A stretch of 64,000 nucleotides of DNA. Origin: Haliea alexandrii. GTDB lineage: Bacteria > Pseudomonadota > Gammaproteobacteria > Pseudomonadales > Halieaceae. The stretch spans positions 1,754,955 to 1,818,954 of the forward strand of contig NZ_RFLW01000001.1 in the NCBI RefSeq assembly GCF_003719295.1, in the 5' to 3' direction. Shown here one piece after another: positions 19,058-27,704 of the stretch. The translations under genes were made by a program, and so were the position numbers. Below the pieces are notes generated by a model that had not been told where the DNA came from, did not search any database, and worked only from the letters and a program-made list of their open reading frames with translations. Numbering within the stretch: position 1 is the first letter of the stretch; the number at the start of each line of letters is the position of its first letter.

Positions 19058-21061
19058 CTAGGGTGTATTGGATGCCTTTTCCGGCAGCGCGAAGGCCATG
19101 ATGGCATCCCCCGCTGTCGACCAGCCGTGGCCGCCGGCCGCCAGCACGACGAATTGCCGCCCGCCCACAGTGGCCCGGTAGCTGAGAGGCGTCGCGTTCC
19201 CGGTGTAGGGCAGATCGTATTGCCACAGCTGCTCGCCAGTTTCGCTGGAGAAAGCGCGCAGGTACGAGTCGGTGGTAGCGGCAATGAAGATGACACCCGA
19301 CGCCGTCGTCAGAGGCCCACCGGCGTTGGGGGAGCCCGCTTCGAACCAGAAAGGCCACGGCGCCTGGCCGCGCGTGGTGCCCAGTGGCCGCGTCCAGGCG
19401 ACCTCACCCGAGCGCAGATCCACTGCCGTCAGGCTGCCCCACGGGCGCGGATTGCAGGGGGCACCCAGGGGCGAGAACAGCGGGAAACGGCGCACGCCAT
19501 AGGGGCTACCCTGCATCGCATAGTGTTCCAGTGGATACCCTGCCTCCGGGTTGAGCGCATCGTATTCCGCGCGGGGAAGCAGTTGCACTACCGTTGCCAG
19601 GTGCATCTGGTTGGCGATTAGCAGGCCGCGCTCGGGATCAATGCTGACGCCTCCCCAATTGATGCCGCCGGTGGTGCTGGGGTAGAGCACACTGCCCTCC
19701 AGGCTGGGGGGCGTGAACATACCTTCCGAGCGGTAGCGTGCGAGCTCCTTCTGGCAGGCAAGCTTGTCCAGCCACACCAGTCCGTCCATGTGTTCGGGCC
19801 CCAGTTTCGCGGGTTGGTGCAGCGGGCCGGGATGTGTGGGGAACGGCTGAGTGGGGGAGAGGGTCTCACCCGGTACACCGCCCTGTGGTACGGGACGCTC
19901 CTCCACCGGATACAGCGGCTCGCCAGTTTGTCGGTCGAGCAGGAATACGTGCCCCATCTTGGTGGCCTGTGCCAGCCCGGCGCGTCCACCTCCGACCCCG
20001 GGAATACGGAACAGGGTGGGCTGTGATGCCACATCATAGTCCCACACGTCGTGGTGCACGGTCTGGAAGTGCCAGCGCACTTTTCCGCTGTCGGCATCCA
20101 GCGCGACGACGGAAGAGCCGTAAGCGTCTATGCCATCGCGTTCCCCGCCAAACAGGTCCGGAGCCGGGTTGCCGGTGGGTACATAGATCAGGCCACGTTC
20201 AGGGTCGCCGGCGATGGGCGCCCAGACATTGGGGCTGCCCTGGTGGTAGCGCGCGCGGCCGAGGCTGTCGCGATGCCGCTCACGATAGGCTGCGGTGACC
20301 GGTTCCCAGGCCCACGCCAGCTGCCCCGTACGCACGTCGAACGCGCGCACGACACCCGAGGGAACATCCTTGCGCTCGTTGTCCGGAACCAGCGCGCCAA
20401 TCACCGCCAGGTCATTCTGGATCCAGGGCGGTGAGGTCGGGTAGTACACGAGGGGGTCGGCACCGCTGATATCTTCTTTCAGGGAAACACGTCCTGCGTT
20501 GCCAAAATCGGCACAGGGCTCACCGCTGCGCGCATCCAGGGCGATCAACTCGGCATCGCGCGTGCCATAGAGGATGCGCGCGCCACAGCTCGCGTCCGCC
20601 TCGGCAGGCTCCGCTGCGCGCCACAGGGCCACGCCGCGGCACACCACCGGGTACATGCCGCTGCGGCGGTTTTCCACCTCTGGATCAAACACCCAGCGCT
20701 CTTCACCGGTTTCGGCGTTCAGGGCGAATACGCGCCCGAACGGGGTGCAGTAGTAGAGCGTGTCGCCGTCAACCAGGGGTGTCACCTGCAGTGAGCTCAG
20801 GCCCCATTCACCGCTGCCGTCACTGAAGTCCCCAGAATGGTGGCTCCAGGCGAGTTCCAGCTGGTTGACGTTGTGCGGGGTAATGTCGGTGAGTTCCGCG
20901 TGCTGTCCGGCGTCCTTGCCGCCATAGTGGGGCCAGCCCTGGGCCGCTGCGCCGGTCTTAGCCGAGGCCACACCGGTGGGTGCGCCCTCGCTTGCGGCAT
21001 GGCAGCCTGTCGCCAGGGTAAAGGCGGTCAGGAGTGCGGTCAGGCTGCGCGGCGTCTTCAT
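19058..21061 (-). CDS. PQQ-dependent dehydrogenase (quinoprotein glucose/quinate dehydrogenase-like), exported
   Basis: 667-residue eight-bladed propeller quinoprotein. N-terminal export signal ends near LATGCHA (Cys20), a possible lipoprotein site. Unlike membrane glucose dehydrogenases it lacks the five N-terminal helices. Family landmarks: WPHYGGKDAGQHAELTDI at the start, TPLVDGDTLYYCTPFGRVFA, DSGKVRWHFQTVHHDVWDYD, GMFTPPSLEGSVLYPSTTGG, NQMHLATVVQLLPR and LTTASGVIFIAATTDSYLRA. The substrate, probably a sugar, cyclic acid or alcohol, cannot be read from sequence. No PQQ biosynthesis genes lie in the window. Its ATG overlaps the stop of the upstream SDR gene, so the two may oxidise the same compound stepwise. 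Confidence 0.9.
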   Translation of the reverse strand: MKTPRSLTALLTAFTLATGCHAASEGAPTGVASAKTGAAAQGWPHYGGKDAGQHAELTDITPHNVNQLELAWSHHSGDFSDGSGEWGLSSLQVTPLVDGDTLYYCTPFGRVFALNAETGEERWVFDPEVENRRSGMYPVVCRGVALWRAAEPAEADASCGARILYGTRDAELIALDARSGEPCADFGNAGRVSLKEDISGADPLVYYPTSPPWIQNDLAVIGALVPDNERKDVPSGVVRAFDVRTGQLAWAWEPVTAAYRERHRDSLGRARYHQGSPNVWAPIAGDPERGLIYVPTGNPAPDLFGGERDGIDAYGSSVVALDADSGKVRWHFQTVHHDVWDYDVASQPTLFRIPGVGGGRAGLAQATKMGHVFLLDRQTGEPLYPVEERPVPQGGVPGETLSPTQPFPTHPGPLHQPAKLGPEHMDGLVWLDKLACQKELARYRSEGMFTPPSLEGSVLYPSTTGGINWGGVSIDPERGLLIANQMHLATVVQLLPRAEYDALNPEAGYPLEHYAMQGSPYGVRRFPLFSPLGAPCNPRPWGSLTAVDLRSGEVAWTRPLGTTRGQAPWPFWFEAGSPNAGGPLTTASGVIFIAATTDSYLRAFSSETGEQLWQYDLPYTGNATPLSYRATVGGRQFVVLAAGGHGWSTAGDAIMAFALPEKASNTP

Positions 21062-21840
21062 GAGGCGCTGGTTGTATTGGCTGCCTGCAGGAAGGCCGGT
21101 TTTTCTCCGCCGCCATGCACCGCAATGCTGGTCCCGCTGATGTATGACGCCAGCGGCGAGGCCAGGAACAGGCAGGCATCGCCGATGTCCTCGGGCACTG
21201 CCATCCGGCCCAGGGGTATGGTGCGGCCCACCGCAGCCACGCCTTCGGCATCGCCGTAGTGCAGGTGTGACTGCTCGGTTTCAACCAACCCCGCGATGAT
21301 GGCATTGATCCGCACCAGCGGCCCCCACTCCACCGCCAGCGATTGGCCCAGGTTGACCAGGCCAGCCTTGGCTGCACCGTAGGCTGCGGTGCCGGGTGAC
21401 GGCCGGATGGTGCTGACGCTGGCAATGTTGATGATACTGCCGCCGGATGCCTGCGCCTGCATGACCCGGTTGGCGAGTTGTGCGGCGTGCAGCGCCGACG
21501 TGAGGTTCAGCGCAATGATCGACTCGTGAAAACGCGGTGACACCGTAGCCGCCTCTGCTTCGGGTGCGCCACCGGCGTTGTTCACCAGCACGTCCAGGCG
21601 TCCGAAGCGGGCTACCACCGCATCGACCATCGCTTCCAGTTGCTCGTATTTGCGCACATCACAGGCCACGAAAAAGGCCTCGCGCCCGCCCGCAGCGGGC
21701 AATTGCTCGGGTGGATTACGGCCACAGATAGCGACCTCCGCGCCGGCGGCCATAAAGCGTTCGCTGATGCCGCGGCCAACGCCTTTGCCGCCGCCTGTCA
21801 CCAGCACGACACGACCGTTGAAATCCATGGGGTTCTGCAT
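21058..21840 (-). CDS. SDR family NAD(P)-dependent oxidoreductase
   Basis: Classical short-chain dehydrogenase, 260 residues from the ATG at 21840, which has AAGGAG nine bases ahead. Rossmann motif VTGGGKGVGRGI, structural NNAGG, catalytic Ser in NIASVSTIRPSPG and YGAAKAG (Tyr-x3-Lys). The end has GHxxGT-like YISGTSIAVHGG. Substrate unknown. It heads a two-gene transcript with the PQQ dehydrogenase and is divergent from the F420 operon across a 209-base gap. Confidence 0.92.
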   Translation of the reverse strand: MQNPMDFNGRVVLVTGGGKGVGRGISERFMAAGAEVAICGRNPPEQLPAAGGREAFFVACDVRKYEQLEAMVDAVVARFGRLDVLVNNAGGAPEAEAATVSPRFHESIIALNLTSALHAAQLANRVMQAQASGGSIINIASVSTIRPSPGTAAYGAAKAGLVNLGQSLAVEWGPLVRINAIIAGLVETEQSHLHYGDAEGVAAVGRTIPLGRMAVPEDIGDACLFLASPLASYISGTSIAVHGGGEKPAFLQAANTTSAS

Positions 21841-22049
21841 AGTTCGCTGCTCCTTGTAGCGCGTGGCGGACAACTTGTGATCGGCGTGTGAATTGCCTAA
21901 TATGCCTCGGCCTCGCGCATCCTAACCCGGTCACAGAAAAACGGGAAACCGCGATGGACAAGCGGCCAATTTCAGGCAAACAGAGGCGCCGTCGGTAGAC
22001 TTTGCTGAACTGCCTGCCTCTCCACCAAGCAATCAGGACGTAGATAGTT

Positions 22050-22733
22050 ATGACAACAGAATCTTTGCCGGTACTCGCCATTCTGGGCGGCACCGGCGAT
22101 CTGGGTACAGGTTTGGCACGGCGCTGGGCGCAGGCAGGCTATCGGGTCATCATCGGCTCGCGGACCGAAGAGAAGGCCGAGCAGGCTGCCAGTGATCTGC
22201 GCGAAGTGATGACGGCGCGCGGTGTGTCCGCCGCCGTGGAGTCCATGGAAAACCTCGCGGCAGCAGAGGCCGCCGACATCGTCGCGATCACAGTCCCCTT
22301 CAGCCACCAGAAGAGCACGCTGGAACTGGTTGCGCCGGCACTGCAGGGCAAGATCCTGATTGACGTCACTGTGCCCCTGGTGCCGCCGCGTGTTGCCCGT
22401 GTGCAGTTGCCACCGGAGGGCAGTGCCGGACAGATTGCACAGGACCTGCTGGGCGAGACGGTGGATGTTGTGTCGGCGTTCCAGAACGTCGCTGCCGCGC
22501 ATTTGCAGGATGAAGGTGCCGTGGACTGCGATGTGCTGGTGTGTGGCAACAAGAAAGAAGCCCGCGCCGCCGTTATTACGCTGGTGGAAGCGGCGGGACT
22601 GCGTGGTTTCCACGCCGGCATGATCGCCAACGCCGCTGCTGCCGAGGCGCTGACCTCGGTTTTGATCACCATCAACAAGCAGTACAGCTGCCATGCCGGT
22701 ATTCGGATTTCCGGCCTGGACAGCCATGGATGA
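22050..22733 (+). CDS. npdG: NADPH-dependent F420 reductase (Fno)
   Basis: Moves hydride between NADPH and coenzyme F420. 227 residues with the Fno fingerprint: ILGGTGDLGTGLARRWAQAG, then VIIGSRTEEKAE, whose SR pair binds the NADP 2'-phosphate; later ITVPFSHQKSTLE, VDVVSAFQNVAAAHLQ and DCDVLVCGNKKEA. The length is normal. It is the first of four overlapping plus-strand genes that otherwise make F420, which is strong context support. Its stop overlaps the cofE start (ATGA). Confidence 0.93.
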   Translation: MTTESLPVLAILGGTGDLGTGLARRWAQAGYRVIIGSRTEEKAEQAASDLREVMTARGVSAAVESMENLAAAEAADIVAITVPFSHQKSTLELVAPALQGKILIDVTVPLVPPRVARVQLPPEGSAGQIAQDLLGETVDVVSAFQNVAAAHLQDEGAVDCDVLVCGNKKEARAAVITLVEAAGLRGFHAGMIANAAAAEALTSVLITINKQYSCHAGIRISGLDSHG

Positions 22734-23497
22734 GTGCACGGCTTGAACTGATTCCCCTGGAGGGCTTTCCCGAAGTCGCGCCAGGGGATGACCTCGCCAC
22801 ACTGATCCTCGCCAGCCTGGAGCACAACAGTTTGCAACTGCAGGCCGGCGATGTGCTGGTGCTGGCGCAAAAAATCGTCTCCAAGGCCGAAAACCGCTAT
22901 CGCCGCCTGGCCGAAGTCGAGCCGGGCGAACGCGCGTGCGAACTTGCGCGTCAGGCGGACAAGGACCCTCGCCTGGTAGAGCTCATCCTGCGCGAGTCCC
23001 GCGAGGTTTTGCGGGTACGCAAGGGGGTGATTATCGTCGAGCACCGCGAAGGCTATATTCACGCCAACGCCGGCATCGACCGCTCCAATATACAGAATGA
23101 CGCCGAAGATCCGCGCGTACTGCTGCTGCCGCAGGACTGCAATGCGTCCGCTGCGCGGTTGCGTGAGGCCCTCGGTGCGCGCTGCGGCATCGCGCCGCAG
23201 ATCATTATCAACGACAGTTCGGGCAGGGCCTGGCGGGTGGGGACTGTGGGTCTGGCGCTGGGTTGTGCGGGGCTCGACCCGCTGTTCAACCAGATAGGCG
23301 ATTGCGATCGTTTTGGTAACCGCCTGGAAGTGACGGAGCCTGCCGTGGCCGACGAGTTGGCGGCTGCGGCTTCCCTGGTACAGGGGCAGGCAGCCGAGGG
23401 CCTGCCCGTTGTGCTGGCCCGCGGTGCACGGTTGCGCCCTGCTGCGGGTGACGCGCGCACACTGCTGCGACCTCGTGAACAGGACATGTTCCGGTGA
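22730..23497 (+). CDS. cofE: Coenzyme F420-0:L-glutamate ligase CofE
   Basis: Adds glutamates to F420-0 with GTP. From ATG 22730 the protein has 255 residues and matches the CofE fold: LIPLEGFPEVAPGDDL, LQAGDVLVLAQKIVSKAENR, GYIHANAGIDRSNI, and IIINDSSGRAWRVGTVGLAL, with the acidic residues that bind metal and GTP. It stops where actinobacterial FbiB would go on into a nitroreductase-like FMN domain; that domain is absent. The ends overlap npdG and cofD by four bases each. Confidence 0.95.
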   Translation: MSARLELIPLEGFPEVAPGDDLATLILASLEHNSLQLQAGDVLVLAQKIVSKAENRYRRLAEVEPGERACELARQADKDPRLVELILRESREVLRVRKGVIIVEHREGYIHANAGIDRSNIQNDAEDPRVLLLPQDCNASAARLREALGARCGIAPQIIINDSSGRAWRVGTVGLALGCAGLDPLFNQIGDCDRFGNRLEVTEPAVADELAAAASLVQGQAAEGLPVVLARGARLRPAAGDARTLLRPREQDMFR

Positions 23498-24450
23498 CGC
23501 GGCTGGCAGGGCAGGTGTTGGCGCTCTCCGGCGGTGTGGGCGGCGCGAAACTGTGCCTCGGCCTGAGCGATTGCCTGCCTCCCGGGCACTTGCATATCGC
23601 CTGCAATACGGGCGACGATTTCCAGCATCTGGGGCTGACGATCTGCCCGGACATCGACACCGTGCTTTACACACTGTCCGGGCGCAGTGACACAGCCCAG
23701 GGCTGGGGACTCGCGGGAGAGACCTGGCACGTGCTGCAGGCGCTGGAGGGCCTGGAGGGTGACACCTGGTTTCGGCTGGGCGATCGCGACCTGGCAACGC
23801 ACCTCTGGCGAGCCGGCCAACTGTCGGCTGGTGTTTCCCTGTCGGCGGTTACCGCAGAGCTTGCGCGGCGGCTGGGCGTGGCGGCGTTCGTCTACCCCAT
23901 GAGCGACGATCCGGTGCCAACCCAGGTGCAGACGGACGAGGGCGAGCTGGCATTCCAGACATATTTTGTGCGCGAGCAGTGCCGCCCGCAGGTCAGGGGC
24001 TTCCGCTTTCAGGGCCTGGATCAGGCCCGTCTGCAACCGGAGCTCAAGGCGCTCTGCAAGGGTGAGAGTCTGGCCGGGGTGATTATTTGTCCTTCCAATC
24101 CCTTTGTGAGCATCGACCCCATGCTGCAGCTGGACAATTTCTGGCAGTCCCTGCGAGAGTGTGCGGTCAAGGTGGTAGCAGTAGCGCCTATCGTCGCCGG
24201 TCAGGCACTGAAGGGGCCTGCGGCAAAGATGCTGGCGGAACTCGGTCTGCCGGTGACAGCACTGGGCGTGGCAGAACATTACGCGCGGCACTATCCCGGC
24301 CTGGTCACCACGTTTGTGCTGGATCACAGTGACGCTACACTGGCGCCAGATATTGCGGCGCTCGGAATGGAGGTGCAGGTGAGATCAACGATCATGCGGG
24401 AGCGCGCGGCAAAGCAGGCGCTGGCGAACGACTGCCTGGAGCTGTTGTGA
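23494..24450 (+). CDS. cofD: 2-phospho-L-lactate transferase CofD
   Basis: Joins the activated phospho-acid to FO, making F420-0 (or its dehydro form). 318 residues with CofD motifs in order: LSGGVGGAKLCLGL, IACNTGDDFQHLGL, CPDIDTVLYTLSG, VYPMSDDPVPTQVQTDEG and ICPSNPFVSIDPML. GTG start at 23494 overlaps the cofE stop (GTGA); the end overlaps the next gene the same way. Whether it takes lactate-, enolpyruvate- or glycerate-derived donors cannot be told by eye. Confidence 0.95.
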   Translation: MTRLAGQVLALSGGVGGAKLCLGLSDCLPPGHLHIACNTGDDFQHLGLTICPDIDTVLYTLSGRSDTAQGWGLAGETWHVLQALEGLEGDTWFRLGDRDLATHLWRAGQLSAGVSLSAVTAELARRLGVAAFVYPMSDDPVPTQVQTDEGELAFQTYFVREQCRPQVRGFRFQGLDQARLQPELKALCKGESLAGVIICPSNPFVSIDPMLQLDNFWQSLRECAVKVVAVAPIVAGQALKGPAAKMLAELGLPVTALGVAEHYARHYPGLVTTFVLDHSDATLAPDIAALGMEVQVRSTIMRERAAKQALANDCLELL

Positions 24451-27400
24451 CGGCACCGGTGCACGTGGTTCTGCCGTTGAAGCGTCTGGACACGGCGAAG
24501 AGCCGGCTCGCTGAGACGCTGGCGCCGGTGCAACGTCGCGACCTGGTGCTGGCGATGGCGGGTGATGTGCTGACCGTTCTGGCGGCACACCCGGCAGTGG
24601 CCTCGATTACCGTCATCTCCGATGAACCGGAAGCAGCAACGCTGGTGACGGTGGACAAGGCGCGATTGTGGTCCGAGTCCGGTTTGCTGGCGGCCACCGC
24701 TGGCTCCGTGGCCAGCGGCGCGATGGCATCTTCTCCCCTGCAGGCACTGAACCAGGTGCTCACCGCAGCCTGTCAGCGCTTACGTTCGGCATTGCAGGAC
24801 CCCGATGCCCTGTTGATGGTCATGCACGCCGACCTGCCTTTCCTGGGCGCTGCCGACCTCGATGCGGCACTGGCGTGCCCGGAAGCCGCCAGTGGCCTGC
24901 TGGTCGGCAGCGATGAAGCGGGTACCGGCACCAACCTGATGTTGTTCAAGGCCCGGCTAGCGCCGCAGTTTGCGTTCGGTACCGGCTCTTGCGCGCTGCA
25001 CCTGGGCTGGGCACGCGCTCAGCAGCTAGCGGCGGGGGCGTTGCTGCGCGCCGGTTTGGCACGTGACATCGATACGCCCTTGGATATTGAACGCCTGTGC
25101 GCCTCGACTCATGCAGAGCTGGGTGCACGCACCCGCGACTGGCTCGCTCAATACGCCTCGGCGCGTCTCCGTAGCAGTGCAGAGGGCAGTACTGCGGCGC
25201 GCGTCGGCCTGGCCGCCTTGCGTGCCGATCTGATGACCGGCGCGCTCCCCTCTGAGGCGGATTGCCTGTCTCTGGCTGAATGCACTGACACCCCCGACCT
25301 CGTGGCGCTGGCGGGTGAGCTGCGCGATCGCGGGCACGGGCATGTCGTGACCTACTCGCGCAAGGTCTTCGTGCCGCTCACCCGGCTGTGCCGGGACGTC
25401 TGCCATTACTGCACCTTCGCAACGACACCGAAGCAGGTTACCTCACCCTATCTCAGCGTGGATGAAGTTCTGGCGCTGTGCCGGGAGGGCGCTGCCCAGG
25501 GTTGCCAGGAGGCGTTGCTGACTCTGGGTGAGAAGCCCGAGCTGCGCTACCGCGCCGCGCGCGAAGCGCTCGCCGAGATGGGCTTTGCCACCACGCTGGA
25601 ATACGTGGCTCATGTGGCCGGACGCATTCTGGACGAAACCGGCTTGTTGCCTCATATCAATGCGGGCTGCATGACCGCAGAGGAGATCGCGGCGCTGCGC
25701 CCCGTCAGCGCCTCCATGGGCATCATGCTGGAATCCGCTTCCGAGCGTCTGTGTACGAAGGGGATGCCGCACTACGGTTCCCCGGACAAGCTACCTGCGG
25801 AACGTCTGCGCACCCTGCAATTGGCCGGTGAGGCTGCCGTGCCATTTACCTCCGGTATTCTGATTGGCATCGGCGAAACGCGCCGTGAACGCATCGAGTC
25901 CCTGCTCGCGCTGCGCCGCGTGCACCTGCAGCACGGGCACCTGCAGGAGGTGATCGTCCAGAATTTCCGTGCCAAGCCCGGTACCCTCATGGCCCGTGCG
26001 CCAGAGCCCGACCTTGAAGACCTGCTCTGGACCCTGGCGGTGGCGCGCATTATTTTCGGCGCCAGCATGAACCTGCAGGCGCCGCCCAATCTCAGCCCCG
26101 GTGTGTTGCCGCAGTTGCTCGCGGCCGGCATTAATGATTGGGGTGGCGTATCACCGGTTACGCCGGACCACGTCAATCCGGAAGCGCCCTGGCCACACCT
26201 TGAGCACCTCGCGCGGGAAACCGCGGCGGCGGGCAAGTTTCTGGAACAACGGCTCACCATCTACCCTGCGTATGTGCAGCAACCGGAACAGTGGCTGGAC
26301 CCGGCGCTGCGAACCCCGGTGCTGAGGCAGCAGGATGCAGGCGGGTTTGCGCGCCGCGATGGCTGGGTGCCCGGTGAGGAGGCGCCGCTGCCAGCGGTAG
26401 AGGCAGAATTGCTGTCGGCGCCGCAGAGTGCCTTTGCGGTGTCATCCGAGCTGCGCGCGGTGGTGGAGCGTTGCGAGCGCGCGGAGCCGCTCGGTGAGGC
26501 CGATGTGGTGCGGTTGTTCGCGGCGCGCGGCGCCGAGTTCCGTTTTGTGGTGGATGCCGCCGATCGCCTGCGCCGCGCAGGCTGTGGTGATGACGTGAGC
26601 TACGTCATCAACCGCAACATCAACTACACCAATGTCTGTTATTTCAAGTGCCAGTTCTGCGCCTTCTCCAAGGGCAAGCACACGGAAGAGCTGCGCGGCC
26701 GGCCCTATGACATCAGCGCTACGGAGATCGCCCGGCGTTGCCGGGAGGCGTGGGCGCGAGGTGCCACTGAAGTGTGCATGCAGGGGGGCATCCATCCGGC
26801 CTACACCGGCCAGACGTATCTGGACATTCTGGCCACGGTGCGCGCCGCCACGCCTGATATGCATATTCATGCATTCTCCCCGCTGGAGGTGTGGCAGGGG
26901 GCGGCGACCCTGGGCCTGACTCTGCTGGATTACCTGCGTCAGCTGAAGGCGGCAGGCCTCGGCACTCTGCCGGGCACCGCAGCGGAAATCCTCGACGACG
27001 ATGTGCGCGCCACCCTCTGCCCGGACAAGCTGAACACGGCGCAGTGGCTGGAGGTGATGGAGACGGCCCACAGCCTCGGGTTTCGTACCACAGCCACGAT
27101 CATGTACGGTCATATAGAGCAACCGCAGCACTGGGCGCGCCACCTGTTACAGCTACGCGCAGTACAGGCCCGTACGGGTGGTTTTACCGAACTGGTGCCG
27201 CTACCGTTTGTGCACATGGAAGCCCCCATGTACCTGCGTGGCAGGGCTCGCCGCGGTCCTACCTTCCGCGAGGCGGTGCTGATGCATGCGGTATCGCGGC
27301 TGGTGCTGAACGGCTTCATCGACAACATTCAGACGTCCTGGGTGAAAATGGGCGAGGCGGGGGTGGATGTGTGCCTGAATGCCGGCGCCAACGACCTTGG

Positions 27401-27701
27401 TGGCACGCTGATGAACGAGAGCATTACCCGCGCTGCCGGCGCCGCGCACGGTCAGGAGTGGGCGCCCGATGTCATGGAGGCGCGGATTCACGCGCTGGGG
27501 CGTCATCCCCGCTTGCGCACCACTCTGTACGGCGATGCAGCCGCCGAGCGGCGCACCGTGGCCAACCGGGCAATTCCCCTGGTGCCCATAGAGAACGCCG
27601 ATGCTGGCAAGCACGCCCGGGATAAACGGCTCTTGCCGCACGTCGATGTCCCGGCCGCTATGCCGCCGGAGCAGGTGGTGATGATGGCGGCCTGCAACTG
27701 A
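24447..27701 (+). CDS. CofC-CofG-CofH fusion: guanylyltransferase plus FO synthase
   Basis: 1084 residues with three F420 enzymes in one chain. Residues 1 to about 230 are CofC: VVLPLKRLDTAKSRLAETL, MHADLPFLG (near 126-133), GTGTNLMLF and DIDTPLDIE; this part activates the phospho-acid with GTP. CofG follows, with radical-SAM cysteines C315, C319 and C322 in CRDVCHYCTFA. CofH comes last, with C731, C735 and C738 in CYFKCQFCAF. CofG plus CofH build FO from tyrosine and 5-amino-6-ribitylaminouracil. FbiC-type CofG-CofH fusions are known; CofC at the front is uncommon as far as I know. No frameshift is seen. GTG start overlaps cofD. Confidence 0.93.
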   Translation: MTAPVHVVLPLKRLDTAKSRLAETLAPVQRRDLVLAMAGDVLTVLAAHPAVASITVISDEPEAATLVTVDKARLWSESGLLAATAGSVASGAMASSPLQALNQVLTAACQRLRSALQDPDALLMVMHADLPFLGAADLDAALACPEAASGLLVGSDEAGTGTNLMLFKARLAPQFAFGTGSCALHLGWARAQQLAAGALLRAGLARDIDTPLDIERLCASTHAELGARTRDWLAQYASARLRSSAEGSTAARVGLAALRADLMTGALPSEADCLSLAECTDTPDLVALAGELRDRGHGHVVTYSRKVFVPLTRLCRDVCHYCTFATTPKQVTSPYLSVDEVLALCREGAAQGCQEALLTLGEKPELRYRAAREALAEMGFATTLEYVAHVAGRILDETGLLPHINAGCMTAEEIAALRPVSASMGIMLESASERLCTKGMPHYGSPDKLPAERLRTLQLAGEAAVPFTSGILIGIGETRRERIESLLALRRVHLQHGHLQEVIVQNFRAKPGTLMARAPEPDLEDLLWTLAVARIIFGASMNLQAPPNLSPGVLPQLLAAGINDWGGVSPVTPDHVNPEAPWPHLEHLARETAAAGKFLEQRLTIYPAYVQQPEQWLDPALRTPVLRQQDAGGFARRDGWVPGEEAPLPAVEAELLSAPQSAFAVSSELRAVVERCERAEPLGEADVVRLFAARGAEFRFVVDAADRLRRAGCGDDVSYVINRNINYTNVCYFKCQFCAFSKGKHTEELRGRPYDISATEIARRCREAWARGATEVCMQGGIHPAYTGQTYLDILATVRAATPDMHIHAFSPLEVWQGAATLGLTLLDYLRQLKAAGLGTLPGTAAEILDDDVRATLCPDKLNTAQWLEVMETAHSLGFRTTATIMYGHIEQPQHWARHLLQLRAVQARTGGFTELVPLPFVHMEAPMYLRGRARRGPTFREAVLMHAVSRLVLNGFIDNIQTSWVKMGEAGVDVCLNAGANDLGGTLMNESITRAAGAAHGQEWAPDVMEARIHALGRHPRLRTTLYGDAAAERRTVANRAIPLVPIENADAGKHARDKRLLPHVDVPAAMPPEQVVMMAACN

Positions 27702-27704
27702 GCC

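Noticed and set aside
22139-23797. Long open frame (552 codons) on the minus strand
   Set aside because: It is antisense to npdG, cofE and the start of cofD, has no family features, and is a by-product of high GC third positions.
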